Assembly (NCBI GenBank): GCA_041748615.1
Contig: JBGTCY010000298.1
Location: forward strand, 1-20,406
Length of the DNA: 20,406 nucleotides
Direction of reading: 5' to 3'
From: JBGTCY01 sp041748615
GTDB taxonomy: Bacteria; Bacteroidota; Bacteroidia; Chitinophagales; CAIOSU01
Shown here: in pieces, positions 1 through 8,048 of the stretch
Position numbering within the stretch: the first letter of the stretch is position 1
Layout of the letters: every line of letters starts with the position of its first letter
The notes under the pieces: generated by a model
Database searches by the model: none
Seen by the model: the letters and a program-made list of their open reading frames with translations, nothing else
Told to the model about the DNA's origin: nothing
Translations under genes and position numbers: made by a program

Positions 1-1658
1 CCGGCACCTGCGGAGACACGGTGCTCTTTCATTTAGTGGATGATTGCTGGGGAGGTTTTTTTGAATCAGGCATCACCAATCTGCTCGATTTAAGTTATTG
101 CAGAACTTGTGACAGTTCCGGTAAAGCTGACGGAAATGTAATGATAGATTACAGCGCGCAAAAAAGCGGAGTCGGAGAGCCGCGTCATGCAGGCTCTACC
201 CTGATGGCTTTTGATGAAAATGCGGATGGATTGCTGGAACTTGTTTTGGGAGATGTTTCTTATGACCGGCTCAATCGCGCGTTAAACGGGGGTACGGTAG
301 ATTCCGCCTGCGCCATCGCGCAAGACCCTACTTTTCCTGCGTATGACCGCCCGTTTCAGATGCCTTTGTTTCCTGCGGCATTTTATGTGGATGTCAACAA
401 TGACGGCAATCGTGATATGCTCGTTGCGCCCAACGCACGTTTGATTTCTGAAAATTACAACTGCATCTGGTATTATAAAAATATCGGGAAAGATGACAGC
501 GCGTATTTTCAATTTGTCACCGATACTTTTTTGATTGATGACATGCTTGATTTTGGCGAAGGAGCGCACCCCGCTTTTTTTGATTACAATGGTGACGGGC
601 TGTTGGATTTGGTAGTGGGCAATTACGGCTATTATGTGAATGGGGTGGTGTTTCGCTCAGGTCTGGCGTTGCTGGAAAATGTCGGCACGACTACATCACC
701 AGAGTTCCGGTTGATTGACCGCGATTATGCCAACGTATCACAACTCAATCGCAGCGCGATTGTTCCCGCCTTTGGCGACATGGATGGAGATGGCGACATA
801 GATATGATTGTTGGAGATGTGGAAGGTTATCTTCATTATTATCGCAATAATGCCGGTCCGGGAAATCCCGCGCAGTTTTCCTTAGTAATGCCTGAAATGT
901 TCGGCATTGATATCGGGCAGTTTGCAACTCCATTTATTTATGATGTCAACGGAGATGGTTTGCCTGACCTCGTTGTCGGCAGAAAAAACGGTACGCTGCA
1001 TTATTATGAAAACACAGGAACCGCTTCCGCTTTTCAATTCAGTGATACTCCTACCAACAATTTTTTCGGAAGGGTGAATGTGCGTATCCCCGGCTTTCCA
1101 AATGGTTACAGCGCACCGGTCATCACCACGCTTGACTCAACCGGCAAATTGTACCTGCTTTCCGGCAGTGAAGAAGGAAATATCAAAGTCTATCTGTTTG
1201 ACAGGGACAGTATTTACGGAGGTACTTTTGAAAAGCGCTTTGATGATTATTCCAAAATTGACGAAGGGGAAAGAATCAATATCACGATTGCCGATATCAG
1301 CGGTGACGGCATGTTGGAAATGGTAGCGGGCAACTATCGCGGAGGAGTTTCATTTTTTACACAATCCAATATTATTTATACGGGCGAAAAACCGGTGGCA
1401 CAAGCCGTGCAATGGGATGTGAAAATATTTCCCAATCCGGCTCAGGATTTTATTCAAATACAAATGAATGGTCTTAAAACATCCGGCACAGCGGAAATCG
1501 AACTTTTCGACCTGATGGGAAAATCCGTTTTGCACGATAAAATTCAAATCGAGCCAATGCAATCACTGAAATTACCGGAATTGAATTCCGGAATTTATTT
1601 TTTAAGAGTGAATCCGGGTGAAGGCGTAAAAACAGTGAAGCTATTCTTACAGCGATGA
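1..1658 (+). CDS. FG-GAP/VCBS repeat secreted protein with T9SS sorting domain (5' partial)
   Basis: The reading frame is open to the window edge: codons from base 3 read in frame into the GTG at 21, so the true start lies outside. About 550 residues are visible. Six Asp-rich calcium-loop motifs of the FG-GAP/VCBS type recur (DENADGLLE, DVNNDGNRD, DYNGDGLLD, DMDGDGDID, DVNGDGLPD, DISGDGMLE), each close to a short VVG/LVLG-like strand, as expected for a beta-propeller. The last ~85 residues start at VKIFPNPAQ and end at KTVKLFLQR, a type-A T9SS C-terminal sorting domain. The protein should be exported by Sec and then secreted or surface-anchored by T9SS. FG-GAP propellers often mediate adhesion or ligand binding, but nothing here shows the ligand. 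The gene converges on the esterase gene with only 14 bp between the stops. Confidence 0.88.
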   Translation, partial: GTCGDTVLFHLVDDCWGGFFESGITNLLDLSYCRTCDSSGKADGNVMIDYSAQKSGVGEPRHAGSTLMAFDENADGLLELVLGDVSYDRLNRALNGGTVDSACAIAQDPTFPAYDRPFQMPLFPAAFYVDVNNDGNRDMLVAPNARLISENYNCIWYYKNIGKDDSAYFQFVTDTFLIDDMLDFGEGAHPAFFDYNGDGLLDLVVGNYGYYVNGVVFRSGLALLENVGTTTSPEFRLIDRDYANVSQLNRSAIVPAFGDMDGDGDIDMIVGDVEGYLHYYRNNAGPGNPAQFSLVMPEMFGIDIGQFATPFIYDVNGDGLPDLVVGRKNGTLHYYENTGTASAFQFSDTPTNNFFGRVNVRIPGFPNGYSAPVITTLDSTGKLYLLSGSEEGNIKVYLFDRDSIYGGTFEKRFDDYSKIDEGERINITIADISGDGMLEMVAGNYRGGVSFFTQSNIIYTGEKPVAQAVQWDVKIFPNPAQDFIQIQMNGLKTSGTAEIELFDLMGKSVLHDKIQIEPMQSLKLPELNSGIYFLRVNPGEGVKTVKLFLQR

Positions 1659-1672
1659 AAGTCCATGTTTTT

Positions 1673-2815
1673 TTATTCTTGTTTTAAAAATTTTCCTGAA
1701 CTCATTTTCCCGGCCTCATCAGAGAGTTGATAAAAATAAAATCCCGTATTCAATCCTTTTAAAGAAATCACAGTTTCTTGTTCGTTGTTTATCTCAGTTG
1801 TTTTAACAAGTTTTCCGGCTCCATCAAACAGTCTGAATGTCAATGTTGAATGAGATTCATTAATGAAAAGCCGGATAAATTCACGCGCGGGTTGAGGTGT
1901 AATTTGATGATTCAAAGGCAGGTTTTCTTTGACAAAAAGTGTTAGTGGTTCGAATAATGAATCGCAACCATAAGAGTGTAGTTGAGCATTCGTGAATTGA
2001 TATTGATTGAAAAAATCCCAAATCAGTTGGCTGGCATCAATGTCTTGATTGGTGACTCCGATATTTACTGTGGCACCGGGCCACGTATGTCCGCCATTAT
2101 TGACGGTATAAAGAATCACTTCCGTATTGTCATCGCACGGTCCATAATCACTCAAAGTGACTGTGCTGTTATCCGTTGTATTAATATCCGGCAGGTTCGT
2201 AACCACCGGAGTGCCCGGGCAATTATTTCGTTGCACCCAACTCTGAATTGTTGGGCTTACACCACCATAAGGCACGGTCGGGTCTTGGGTTCCGTGAAAC
2301 TGTAAAATGGGAACCGGTCTGTCCGGCTGACAAGGATTCGCGGCAGATAAACCGGTCACGGAAGCGATGGCGACAATCCTGCAACTTAAATCACAAGCCA
2401 GACGGTAACTCATAAATCCACCCATTGACATCCCAGTGGAATACACTCTTGAATCATCAATGTGATATTTTGCCAGCATGGTGTCTATCAGTTTTGAAAT
2501 AAAACCGACATCATCCACTCCGGCACCGCTGATGTTCCATTCATTACTGATAGCATCAGGATATACGACCACACAACCGGCAGTGTCCGCAACGAGATTA
2601 AACCGGCTGTAAAATTCCTGTTGCGCGGCAGTTGAACCCAAGCCGTGCATGTTAATCACCAATGGCGCTCTCACGGAAGCGTTGAAAGATGGCGGAAGAT
2701 AAACCCGGTAATTCCGCGTCAGACCGTCATGAATAAAACTTCCTGTGATGGTTTGAGAAAACAGTTGTGATTGAAAAAAGCAGAAAAGTATTGCTGCAAG
2801 AATGGTTTGTTTCAT
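1673..2815 (-). CDS. Secreted PHB-depolymerase/feruloyl-esterase-like alpha/beta hydrolase with T9SS sorting domain
   Basis: 380 residues. A signal peptide (MKQTILAAILFC... to LFSQ, about 1-21) precedes an alpha/beta-hydrolase of the LpqC/poly(3-hydroxybutyrate) depolymerase type. Visible catalytic residues are the nucleophile Ser130 in GMSMGG, Asp178 in HGTQDPTVPYGG, and His243 in NNGGHTWPG; the HGLGS segment near residue 57 fits the oxyanion region. The last ~75 residues form a T9SS C-terminal domain (TPQPAREFIRLF ... GFYFYQLSD ... GKFLKQE). It is probably a secreted esterase acting on polyester, acetylated or feruloylated polysaccharide; the sequence does not decide the substrate. The gene stands alone on the minus strand. 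Confidence 0.88.
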   Translation of the reverse strand: MKQTILAAILFCFFQSQLFSQTITGSFIHDGLTRNYRVYLPPSFNASVRAPLVINMHGLGSTAAQQEFYSRFNLVADTAGCVVVYPDAISNEWNISGAGVDDVGFISKLIDTMLAKYHIDDSRVYSTGMSMGGFMSYRLACDLSCRIVAIASVTGLSAANPCQPDRPVPILQFHGTQDPTVPYGGVSPTIQSWVQRNNCPGTPVVTNLPDINTTDNSTVTLSDYGPCDDNTEVILYTVNNGGHTWPGATVNIGVTNQDIDASQLIWDFFNQYQFTNAQLHSYGCDSLFEPLTLFVKENLPLNHQITPQPAREFIRLFINESHSTLTFRLFDGAGKLVKTTEINNEQETVISLKGLNTGFYFYQLSDEAGKMSSGKFLKQE

Positions 2816-2893
2816 TGTTCAACATTAAACATTTGGGGTGAAAATAATTGAAGAAATCATCTATTTTTATTTTTAGAAGAAAATCTTATCATC

Positions 2894-3108
2894 ATGAAAG
2901 AAGTAATTCTGAAAGTGCCTGAGAAGGAATATGTTTTTTTTATGAAACTCATAAAAAGTCTTGGATTTGTGAAAGTAGAAAAAACTGATGAAGGAGATTC
3001 AAAGAGGTAATCATCAATAATTTAAAACAAGGATTTAAAGAAATGAAGTTGATGAAGGAAGGAAAATTGAAAGGAACACCCCTCAACGAATTTCTGAATG
3101 AGTTATAA
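2894..3108 (+). pseudogene. Frameshifted RelB/ParD-like small antitoxin
   Basis: An ATG at 2894 opens a frame beginning MKEVILKVPEKEYVFFMKLI that stops at a TAA at 3008-3010 after 38 residues. Shifting frame at about 3001-3007 continues the protein as EVINNLKQGFKEMKLMKEGK, then LKGTPLNEFLNEL, to a TAA at 3106-3108. The joined product (~71 aa) matches my recollection of the small antitoxins common in Bacteroidota (KEV-L-IPE-K--FFMEL at the start, KEGKLKG-P---LNEL at the end). The frame break, plus the shortened toxin directly downstream, indicates a dead module. A sequencing error cannot be ruled out for this one break. Confidence 0.62.
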
Positions 3109-3175
3109 GATTATTCTTTCTGATAATTTCATGAAAAACAATGAAATAAAAGAGCTCCTTAAAAATTACTTGTAG
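3098..3175 (+). pseudogene. Remnant of RelE/ParE-type toxin, internally deleted
   Basis: An ATG at 3098 overlaps the end of the antitoxin frame by 11 bases, the usual layout of this toxin-antitoxin type. The frame gives only 25 residues: MSYKIILSDNF, which resembles the N-terminus of Bacteroidota RelE/ParE toxins, followed at once by MKNNEIKELLKNYL, which resembles their C-terminus. A functional toxin of this family is about 90-115 residues, so most of the middle is missing. The remnant cannot be an active RNase or gyrase poison. Confidence 0.55.
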
Positions 3176-3245
3176 TAAAGTTTGGGTTGAAACTTATTTT
3201 TCCAAAACACGTTAACTTAGCGTCAGACAAAAATAATTTACCGTC

Positions 3246-3680
3246 TTGTTAACCCGGATTTTTAATATTATTCTTTCATTCATTTTGCTGATTGCCACTA
3301 CCGGCTTCTCCATCAGTCAGCATTTTTGCCGTGAACAGTTAGTGAATATTGGCGTGTTTTCAGAGGCGAAACCCTGCAACCATGAAGTTCAGGTTTCCTG
3401 CTGCTCTTCAGGTGATGTGAATTCATGTCAAAGCGGATTGGTCGTGAGTGATAATGGCTGTTGCAGCGATGAAAATAAATATTTTCGTTTTGATGAAGAG
3501 TTTACGGTCAATTCAAAAGATGATGCCCGTCTGCTTTCTGTTCATTTTTTACCTCTTACTCAGGATTATATTTCCACGCTTCAGGTTTTTTTTCAAAAAA
3601 TACATCAGTTTCCCCCTCAGTTAATAACACTGCCTCCGCCTGACAATCTTCAGGCATACCTCCAGGTTTTTCATTTATGA
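3246..3680 (+). CDS. HYC_CC_PP-type small Cys-rich exported protein
   Basis: 144 residues. A hydrophobic N-terminus (about 5-20) precedes HFC (26-28), two Cys-Cys pairs (52-53, 72-73), single Cys at 44 and 61, and a Pro-rich stretch (PPP at 130-132) before the C-terminus. This order matches the small Bacteroidota family named HYC_CC_PP, here with F in place of Y. No ATG fits: an in-frame TAA lies at 3234-3236 and the first plausible start is the TTG at 3246, giving the expected MLTRIF-like N-terminus. The Cys/His pattern suggests metal binding in the envelope; this is inference. The TonB receptor follows after ~97 bp and is probably co-transcribed. A weak Bacteroidota-type promoter may lie near TTG 3187-3189 and TAACTTAG 3213-3220. 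Confidence 0.72.
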   Translation: MLTRIFNIILSFILLIATTGFSISQHFCREQLVNIGVFSEAKPCNHEVQVSCCSSGDVNSCQSGLVVSDNGCCSDENKYFRFDEEFTVNSKDDARLLSVHFLPLTQDYISTLQVFFQKIHQFPPQLITLPPPDNLQAYLQVFHL

Positions 3681-3777
3681 TTTTCAGAAGAGATTGAAGC
3701 TCTCACCCTTTTCTTTTTAAGAAATAAACCGATGCACGGCATCAGTAAATCAATTTATTCCGTAAAAGAATTTGAAC

Positions 3778-6018
3778 ATGAAAATTATTCATATAGTCCT
3801 TCTGTTTTTTTTCATTTCAGCCGTCAGTGCGCAGGATATCCTGCAAGGGGTTGTGGCTGAAAAAAATGAACGCGGTGAACTTGCCCCGCTCATTGGCGCT
3901 AATCTTTTCTGGCTCGGAACACCTGTGGGCGCAACGACCGACTCAACCGGTTTTTTTAAAATGGAGTGTAAACATGAGACGCATTCATTGGTGGTGAGTT
4001 ATATCGGTTATGAACCGGATACATTGAAATTGGAAGGACATGAATTCCTGACGATTATTTTGAAAAACGTGAAAAAACTGAAAGAGGTGGAAGTGACCTA
4101 CCGCAAGAAAACCACTTCAGTCACGTATATGGATGTCATTAAAACTCAGGAAATATCCGAGCAGGAATTGTTCAAGGCGGCTTGCTGCAACTTGTCTGAA
4201 AGTTTTGAGACAACACCTTCAGTGGATGTTGCCTTCACGGACGCGCTCACAGGAACAAGACAAATTCAGATGCTCGGATTGTCAAGCGCTTACACGCTGG
4301 TGACGCAGGAAAATGTCCCTTACGTGCGCGGCTTGGCTGCCGGTCAGGGTTTTTCATTTATCCCCGGTACGTGGATTCATTCCATTCAACTCAGCAAGGG
4401 AACAGGTTCCGTGGTGAATGGTTTTGAAAGCATTGCAGGTCAGATTAATGTCGAACTCAAACGCCCTGAGTCATGCGAAGAGCAATTAGTGAATGTTTAT
4501 CTCAATGAAGAAGGCAGGCTTGAGACAAACCTCAATCTCTACAACATGGTGAACCTCAAATGGCGCACCGCCACGCTGCTTCATGCGCATGGTAAACCTT
4601 TTAAAATGGACAGAAATAATGACGGCTTCCTTGATTTTCCCCGCTCATGGATGACCACCGCGTTGCACCGTTGGCGTTTTGACAATTACAAAGGCATGGA
4701 AAGCGAGTTTGGCGTGAAAGGATTGATTGACGAACAGATTGGCGGACAAACAGGATTTAACCGAGGACAAATCGCAGACGCTGAACTTCCCTATGGCGTC
4801 AATATCAAAACACATCGCATGGAAGCGTTCGGAAAAGTGGGTTATGTGTTTCCTGAAAAAGTTTATAAAAGCATGGGTTTGCAGTTGAACGGCTCATGGC
4901 ACGACATCCAATCGCTGTTTGGGTTGCGCAATTATGACGCGACTCATTACAATTTTTATTCTAATTATATTTTCCAATCAATCATTGTTGATTCCAATCA
5001 TAAATTTAAAACCGGAGCGAGCTATCTTTTCGACCACATGGATGAACGGATGGACAGTCTCGCCTTCAATCGTTCAGAAAGTGTGGCTGGCGCGTTTTTC
5101 GAATATACCTATTCCCTGCGCGATAGGGCTTCATTGGTGGCGGGCGGCAGGGTGGATTACAACAATTTGTACGGTGTGTTTGTAACTCCCCGCCTGCACA
5201 CGCGTTTTGAAATCACGGAACAAACTATCCTCAGATTGTCAGCCGGCAGAGGGCAGCGCACTGCGAATATCATTGCCGAAAACATGGGCTTGCTTGCCAC
5301 TTCACGGGCGGTGCGTATCGTCTATGAAAGTGATGTGGAAAGCGGTTTTCGCCTGCGTCCGGAAGTGGCGTGGAACTATGGCGCGAGTCTCACGCAGGAT
5401 TTCAAACTCGCGCACCGGGAAGGGCAGGTCAGCGTGGACTACTATCGTACGGATTTCATTGATCAGGTGGTTGTGGATGTGGACAATAATCCGCAGGAAA
5501 TACTTTTTTACAACCTGACCGGTAAATCTTTTTCCAACAGCCTGCAGGCACAGGTGGATTATGAAGCATTAAAAAAATTCGACATTCGATTGTCATACCG
5601 CTGGTATGATGTGCAAACTACTTTTACACGAGGGCTGATGCAAAAACCTTTGGTGGCGCAGCATCGCGCTTTCATCAATCTCGCGTATGAAACCGGCAAA
5701 ACATGGAAGTTTGATTACACGGTGGTTTGGACAGGGCAGAAGCGCATTCCTTTCACCGCATCTAATCCCGAACCTTACCGCCTTGAAACATCTTCACCGA
5801 ATTTCTTATTGATGAACGCGCAAATCACGAAAATTTTCAAAAACAAATTGGAACTCTATGTCGGAGTGGAAAATCTCGCCAACTTCCGTCAGAAAAATCC
5901 AATTCTCGCTGCCGAAGCGCCCTACAGTGATTTCTTTGACAGTTCCCTGATTTGGGGACCGATTTTCGGACGTACAACCTATGCGGGATTCCGGTATAAG
6001 TTTAACTGGAGAGGGTAG
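3778..6018 (+). CDS. TonB-dependent receptor with Cys-Cys plug, probable metal (copper-like) uptake
   Basis: 746 residues from the ATG at 3778; a TTG two codons earlier is less likely because the signal peptide MKIIHIVLLFFFISAVSAQ starts cleanly here. A carboxypeptidase-regulatory-like domain (about 20-100, with the usual VSYIGYEP strand) is followed by the plug (about 105-230) and a 22-strand-type beta barrel to the C-terminus, which ends in an aromatic-rich strand (GFRYKFNW). The plug carries adjacent cysteines at 136-137 (LFKAACCNLSESFETTPS), a pattern I associate with a subgroup of Bacteroidota receptors linked to heavy-metal genes. With the Cys-rich protein upstream, import of a metal or metal chelate across the outer membrane is the best guess. 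Substrate not proven. Confidence 0.85.
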   Translation: MKIIHIVLLFFFISAVSAQDILQGVVAEKNERGELAPLIGANLFWLGTPVGATTDSTGFFKMECKHETHSLVVSYIGYEPDTLKLEGHEFLTIILKNVKKLKEVEVTYRKKTTSVTYMDVIKTQEISEQELFKAACCNLSESFETTPSVDVAFTDALTGTRQIQMLGLSSAYTLVTQENVPYVRGLAAGQGFSFIPGTWIHSIQLSKGTGSVVNGFESIAGQINVELKRPESCEEQLVNVYLNEEGRLETNLNLYNMVNLKWRTATLLHAHGKPFKMDRNNDGFLDFPRSWMTTALHRWRFDNYKGMESEFGVKGLIDEQIGGQTGFNRGQIADAELPYGVNIKTHRMEAFGKVGYVFPEKVYKSMGLQLNGSWHDIQSLFGLRNYDATHYNFYSNYIFQSIIVDSNHKFKTGASYLFDHMDERMDSLAFNRSESVAGAFFEYTYSLRDRASLVAGGRVDYNNLYGVFVTPRLHTRFEITEQTILRLSAGRGQRTANIIAENMGLLATSRAVRIVYESDVESGFRLRPEVAWNYGASLTQDFKLAHREGQVSVDYYRTDFIDQVVVDVDNNPQEILFYNLTGKSFSNSLQAQVDYEALKKFDIRLSYRWYDVQTTFTRGLMQKPLVAQHRAFINLAYETGKTWKFDYTVVWTGQKRIPFTASNPEPYRLETSSPNFLLMNAQITKIFKNKLELYVGVENLANFRQKNPILAAEAPYSDFFDSSLIWGPIFGRTTYAGFRYKFNWRG

Positions 6019-6271
6019 GGCGTCTTATCCCAAAATTCTTCACGCTGCCGCGAAGGTAAAGAACTTCAATCGCGGGACGCTGCGAGTCAAAGAAAGGCAT
6101 AGACGAACAAAGCAAGCGCAAAATCAGGATTGAAAATCAAATTGGTAAACAGAAATAGCCGAAGTATCTATGAGGGAATTAGTTTTTCTAATTGGTAAAA
6201 CGGAGCCGCTGTTAGCAAATAAATCAGCATTAACCTTCCTTAACAAATAAATTTCTTCTGCTTCAAACTTT
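6019..6271. other. Intergenic region upstream of the sigma-54 promoter
   Basis: No convincing coding frame was seen on either strand. It contains a short AT hairpin around 6176-6192 (AATTAG, T-loop, CTAATT) and a 13-bp near-perfect direct repeat TTARCAAATAAAT at 6212-6224 and 6240-6252, start points 28 bp apart. The repeats lie about 45-85 bp upstream of the predicted transcription start and could be binding sites for an activator; this is speculative. Confidence 0.35.
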
Positions 6272-6288
6272 TTGGCACGGTGCTTGTT
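6272..6288 (+). promoter_or_regulatory. Sigma-54 (RpoN) type -24/-12 promoter
   Basis: TTGGCACGGTGCTTGTT matches the RpoN consensus YTGGCACGRNNNTTGCW at every defined position except one (TTGT in place of TTGC). The GG/TTG spacing is exactly right. Transcription would start near 6298, giving a leader of about 34 bases before the ATG at 6332. A sigma-54 promoter implies control by an enhancer-binding activator, which is not coded in this window. Confidence 0.68.
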
Positions 6289-6331
6289 TAGATGTTTGTA
6301 ATGTATTTTTAACCAACAAAAACCTATAGCC

Positions 6332-6508
6332 ATGTTACAGTTACTTAAAATCCATCGCCTCAACAGTCTCAAGGAACAATATAAAATGGTGAAAGCTGAC
6401 GCTAAAAAGTTCATGCGCACTGGTGATTTGAAAAATTACCTGCATAAACTTTCCGAAGCCACTAAAATCCAGAGAGAGTATCAGGAGACTTTAACCCTCG
6501 AGGTATAG
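6332..6508 (+). CDS. 58-aa charged helical protein, probably sigma-54 controlled
   Basis: A small gene starting MLQLLKIHRLNSLKEQYKMV and ending QREYQETLTLEV, 58 residues. It is predicted almost wholly helical, rich in Lys and Glu, with no membrane segment. The pattern (short hydrophobic start, L..L...Y, then an A-rich stretch, GDL..Y...L.EA....Y) recalls the small Lacal_2735/DUF6435-like proteins of Bacteroidota and marine bacteria, but the resemblance is loose. Support for it being real: a sigma-54 promoter just upstream and an intrinsic terminator ~30 bp downstream enclose exactly this frame. Function unknown. Confidence 0.72.
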   Translation: MLQLLKIHRLNSLKEQYKMVKADAKKFMRTGDLKNYLHKLSEATKIQREYQETLTLEV

Positions 6509-6537
6509 TCAGATAAAACTATCCTTTTCATGACCGA

Positions 6538-6574
6538 AGAGCTGTTCCGGAAATACGGGGCGGCTCTTTTTTTT
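6538..6574 (+). terminator. Rho-independent terminator of the 58-aa gene
   Basis: AGAGCTGTTCCG pairs with CGGGGCGGCTCT over 12 bp (three or four G-T pairs) across a GAAATA loop and runs straight into eight T. It ends transcription of the small sigma-54 unit and lies just outside the left end of the insertion sequence. Confidence 0.85.
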
Positions 6575-6580
6575 AATAAA

Positions 6581-6597
6581 CCGAGATTATTCAATAG
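6581..6597 (+). repeat. IS left terminal inverted repeat
   Basis: A 17-bp end, 14 of 17 identical to the inverted right end; preceded by the ATAAA target duplicate at 6576-6580. Confidence 0.82.
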
Positions 6598-6662
6598 GAA
6601 AAATTCAAGTTTTTGAAATCAAAGCCGAGCATAGCTTTGCAAAGAAAACAAACACAACCCGA

Positions 6663-7979
6663 ATGGTGAAAGAAATACAAGTAGCATTTACCGATAAAAA
6701 AGTAACAGCCTGGGGCGGAATGAAATTGATGAAAGACATGCTAGACAGCATCGGCATAAAAGAATTTATGAGTGGATTAAATCTTCCCGAAAAAGGTTCA
6801 AACCGCGGCTATGAATCCATTCAAATCATTGAATGTTTTTGGACCAGCATCTGGATAGGTGCGGGCAGATTTAGTCATTCCGCTTATTTGCGTTACGACA
6901 AAGTGTTGCAAGAAATATTTGGATGGAAGCAGGCCCCCTCGCAAAGTACTTACAGTAGATTTTTTCAGAAGTTCAGTTGGAAAAGAAATACCGAAGTGTT
7001 CGTGCCGATGCAAAAATGGTTCGTTGATAATCTGAAAATAAAAAACATCACGATAGATTTTGACAGCTCTGTGATCACCAGATATGGAGAACAAGAAGGG
7101 AGTAAAGTCGGATACAATGCAAGCAAGCCCGGCAGAGCATCCCATCATCCGCTGATGGCCTTCATAGCAGAAACACGCATGGTAGCCAATGCCTGGCTAC
7201 GACCAGGCAACACTGGTGCACTAAGTAATTGCAAAGCATTTATTGATGAAACCTTTGAAATACTAAAAGACAAAAAAATAGGATTGGTGAGAGCCGACAG
7301 CGGATTTTACGCAAACGATTTCTTGAATTATTTGGAAACCGAAACACAAAACAATTACATCATCGCTGTAAAAATGTATCCAACAATAAAGAGAGAATTA
7401 CGCGCACAAAAAACATGGTGGCCATTAAATGACGGAATAGAAATATGCGAGTTTGAATACCAATCACCCGAATGGAAAAAGCCAAGAAGAATGGTAGCAG
7501 TGAGAAAAAACAGTGAGCTACTTACCAAAGCCACAGGCAAACTTTTATTGTTTGATGAACCGGTGGGCAGATACCGATACAGCTTATATGTTACTAATCT
7601 TGATTTGCCGGCTGAACAAATATGGCTCAGTTATAAAAACAGAGCCGATGCAGAAAACAGAATCAAAGAACTGAAATATGATTTTGGGTTAGACAGTTTT
7701 TGCATGGACAAATTTTGGGCAACCGAAGCAGCATTCAGAACAATAATGATAGCCTATAACCTGATGAGTTTGTTCCGTCAGGGAGTTCTGAAAAGCAAGT
7801 CCCAAGCCACTTTGAGCACCCTTCGATATAAATGCTTTGCATTAGGCAGTTGGATAAGCAAACATGCCGGCAAAACCACTTTGAACATATCGGCAATAGG
7901 TGAAAAACGAAAGTGGTTGGATGGACTTTTTGATATAGTCAGGCAAAACGACAAATCATTTTACTTCTCTAATGCATAA
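6663..7979 (+). CDS. IS1380-family transposase
   Basis: 438 residues, the normal size for the family and undamaged. It is a DDE (RNase H fold) transposase: candidate catalytic residues are an Asp in ITIDFDSSVITRYGEQEG, an Asp in VRADSGFYAND, and the Glu in NRADAENRIKELKYDFGLD. The segment VGYNASKPGRASHHPLMAF is close to the YNPKKPGRPSHHPLLAF-like signature of IS1380 transposases. It starts with ATG-GTG 66 bp inside the left inverted repeat, and its TAA stop falls in the right repeat. It should catalyse cut-and-paste movement of the element. Confidence 0.92.
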   Translation: MVKEIQVAFTDKKVTAWGGMKLMKDMLDSIGIKEFMSGLNLPEKGSNRGYESIQIIECFWTSIWIGAGRFSHSAYLRYDKVLQEIFGWKQAPSQSTYSRFFQKFSWKRNTEVFVPMQKWFVDNLKIKNITIDFDSSVITRYGEQEGSKVGYNASKPGRASHHPLMAFIAETRMVANAWLRPGNTGALSNCKAFIDETFEILKDKKIGLVRADSGFYANDFLNYLETETQNNYIIAVKMYPTIKRELRAQKTWWPLNDGIEICEFEYQSPEWKKPRRMVAVRKNSELLTKATGKLLLFDEPVGRYRYSLYVTNLDLPAEQIWLSYKNRADAENRIKELKYDFGLDSFCMDKFWATEAAFRTIMIAYNLMSLFRQGVLKSKSQATLSTLRYKCFALGSWISKHAGKTTLNISAIGEKRKWLDGLFDIVRQNDKSFYFSNA

Positions 7980-7985
7980 TCTGGG
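7969..7985 (-). repeat. IS right terminal inverted repeat
   Basis: A 17-bp inverted copy of the left end with three mismatches; contains the transposase stop codon and is followed by the ATAAA target duplicate at 7986-7990. Confidence 0.82.
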
Positions 7986-8048
7986 ATAAAAAAACAAACA
8001 TTATTTTGAGTGAATTGTTAAATTGCGCAAAATTTAAAAAACGCGCAT

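Larger units (their letters stand above)
6581..7985 (+). mobile_element. Complete IS1380-family insertion sequence (1405 bp)
   Basis: The left end at 6581-6597 (CCGAGATTATTCAATAG) and the reverse complement of the right end at 7969-7985 (CCCAGATTATGCATTAG) agree at 14 of 17 positions. They are flanked by a 5-bp direct repeat, ATAAA, at 6576-6580 and 7986-7990, consistent with the 4-5 bp target duplication of the family. The ends begin with CC as in ISEcp1-like members. The element carries one intact transposase gene whose stop codon lies inside the right repeat, so it looks recent and possibly active. It inserted between a terminator and the DUF3078 gene without breaking a frame. Confidence 0.87.

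Noticed and set aside
1940..1970. GGTTCGAATAATG, resembling a tRNA T-loop
   Set aside because: It lies inside the esterase gene, and no acceptor, D or anticodon stems fit around it.
6124..6420. 98-codon minus-strand frame over the sigma-54 region
   Set aside because: It is antisense to the 58-aa gene and its promoter, its composition is not protein-like, and nothing recognisable is seen.
6026..7993. TTATCCCA at 6026-6033 with its inverted copy at 7983-7990 as possible ends of a longer (~1.96 kb) insertion element
   Set aside because: Only 8 bp match, the flanks give no direct repeat, and the element would swallow the sigma-54 unit. The ends at 6581 and 7985 match over 14 of 17 bp and have a 5-bp target duplication.
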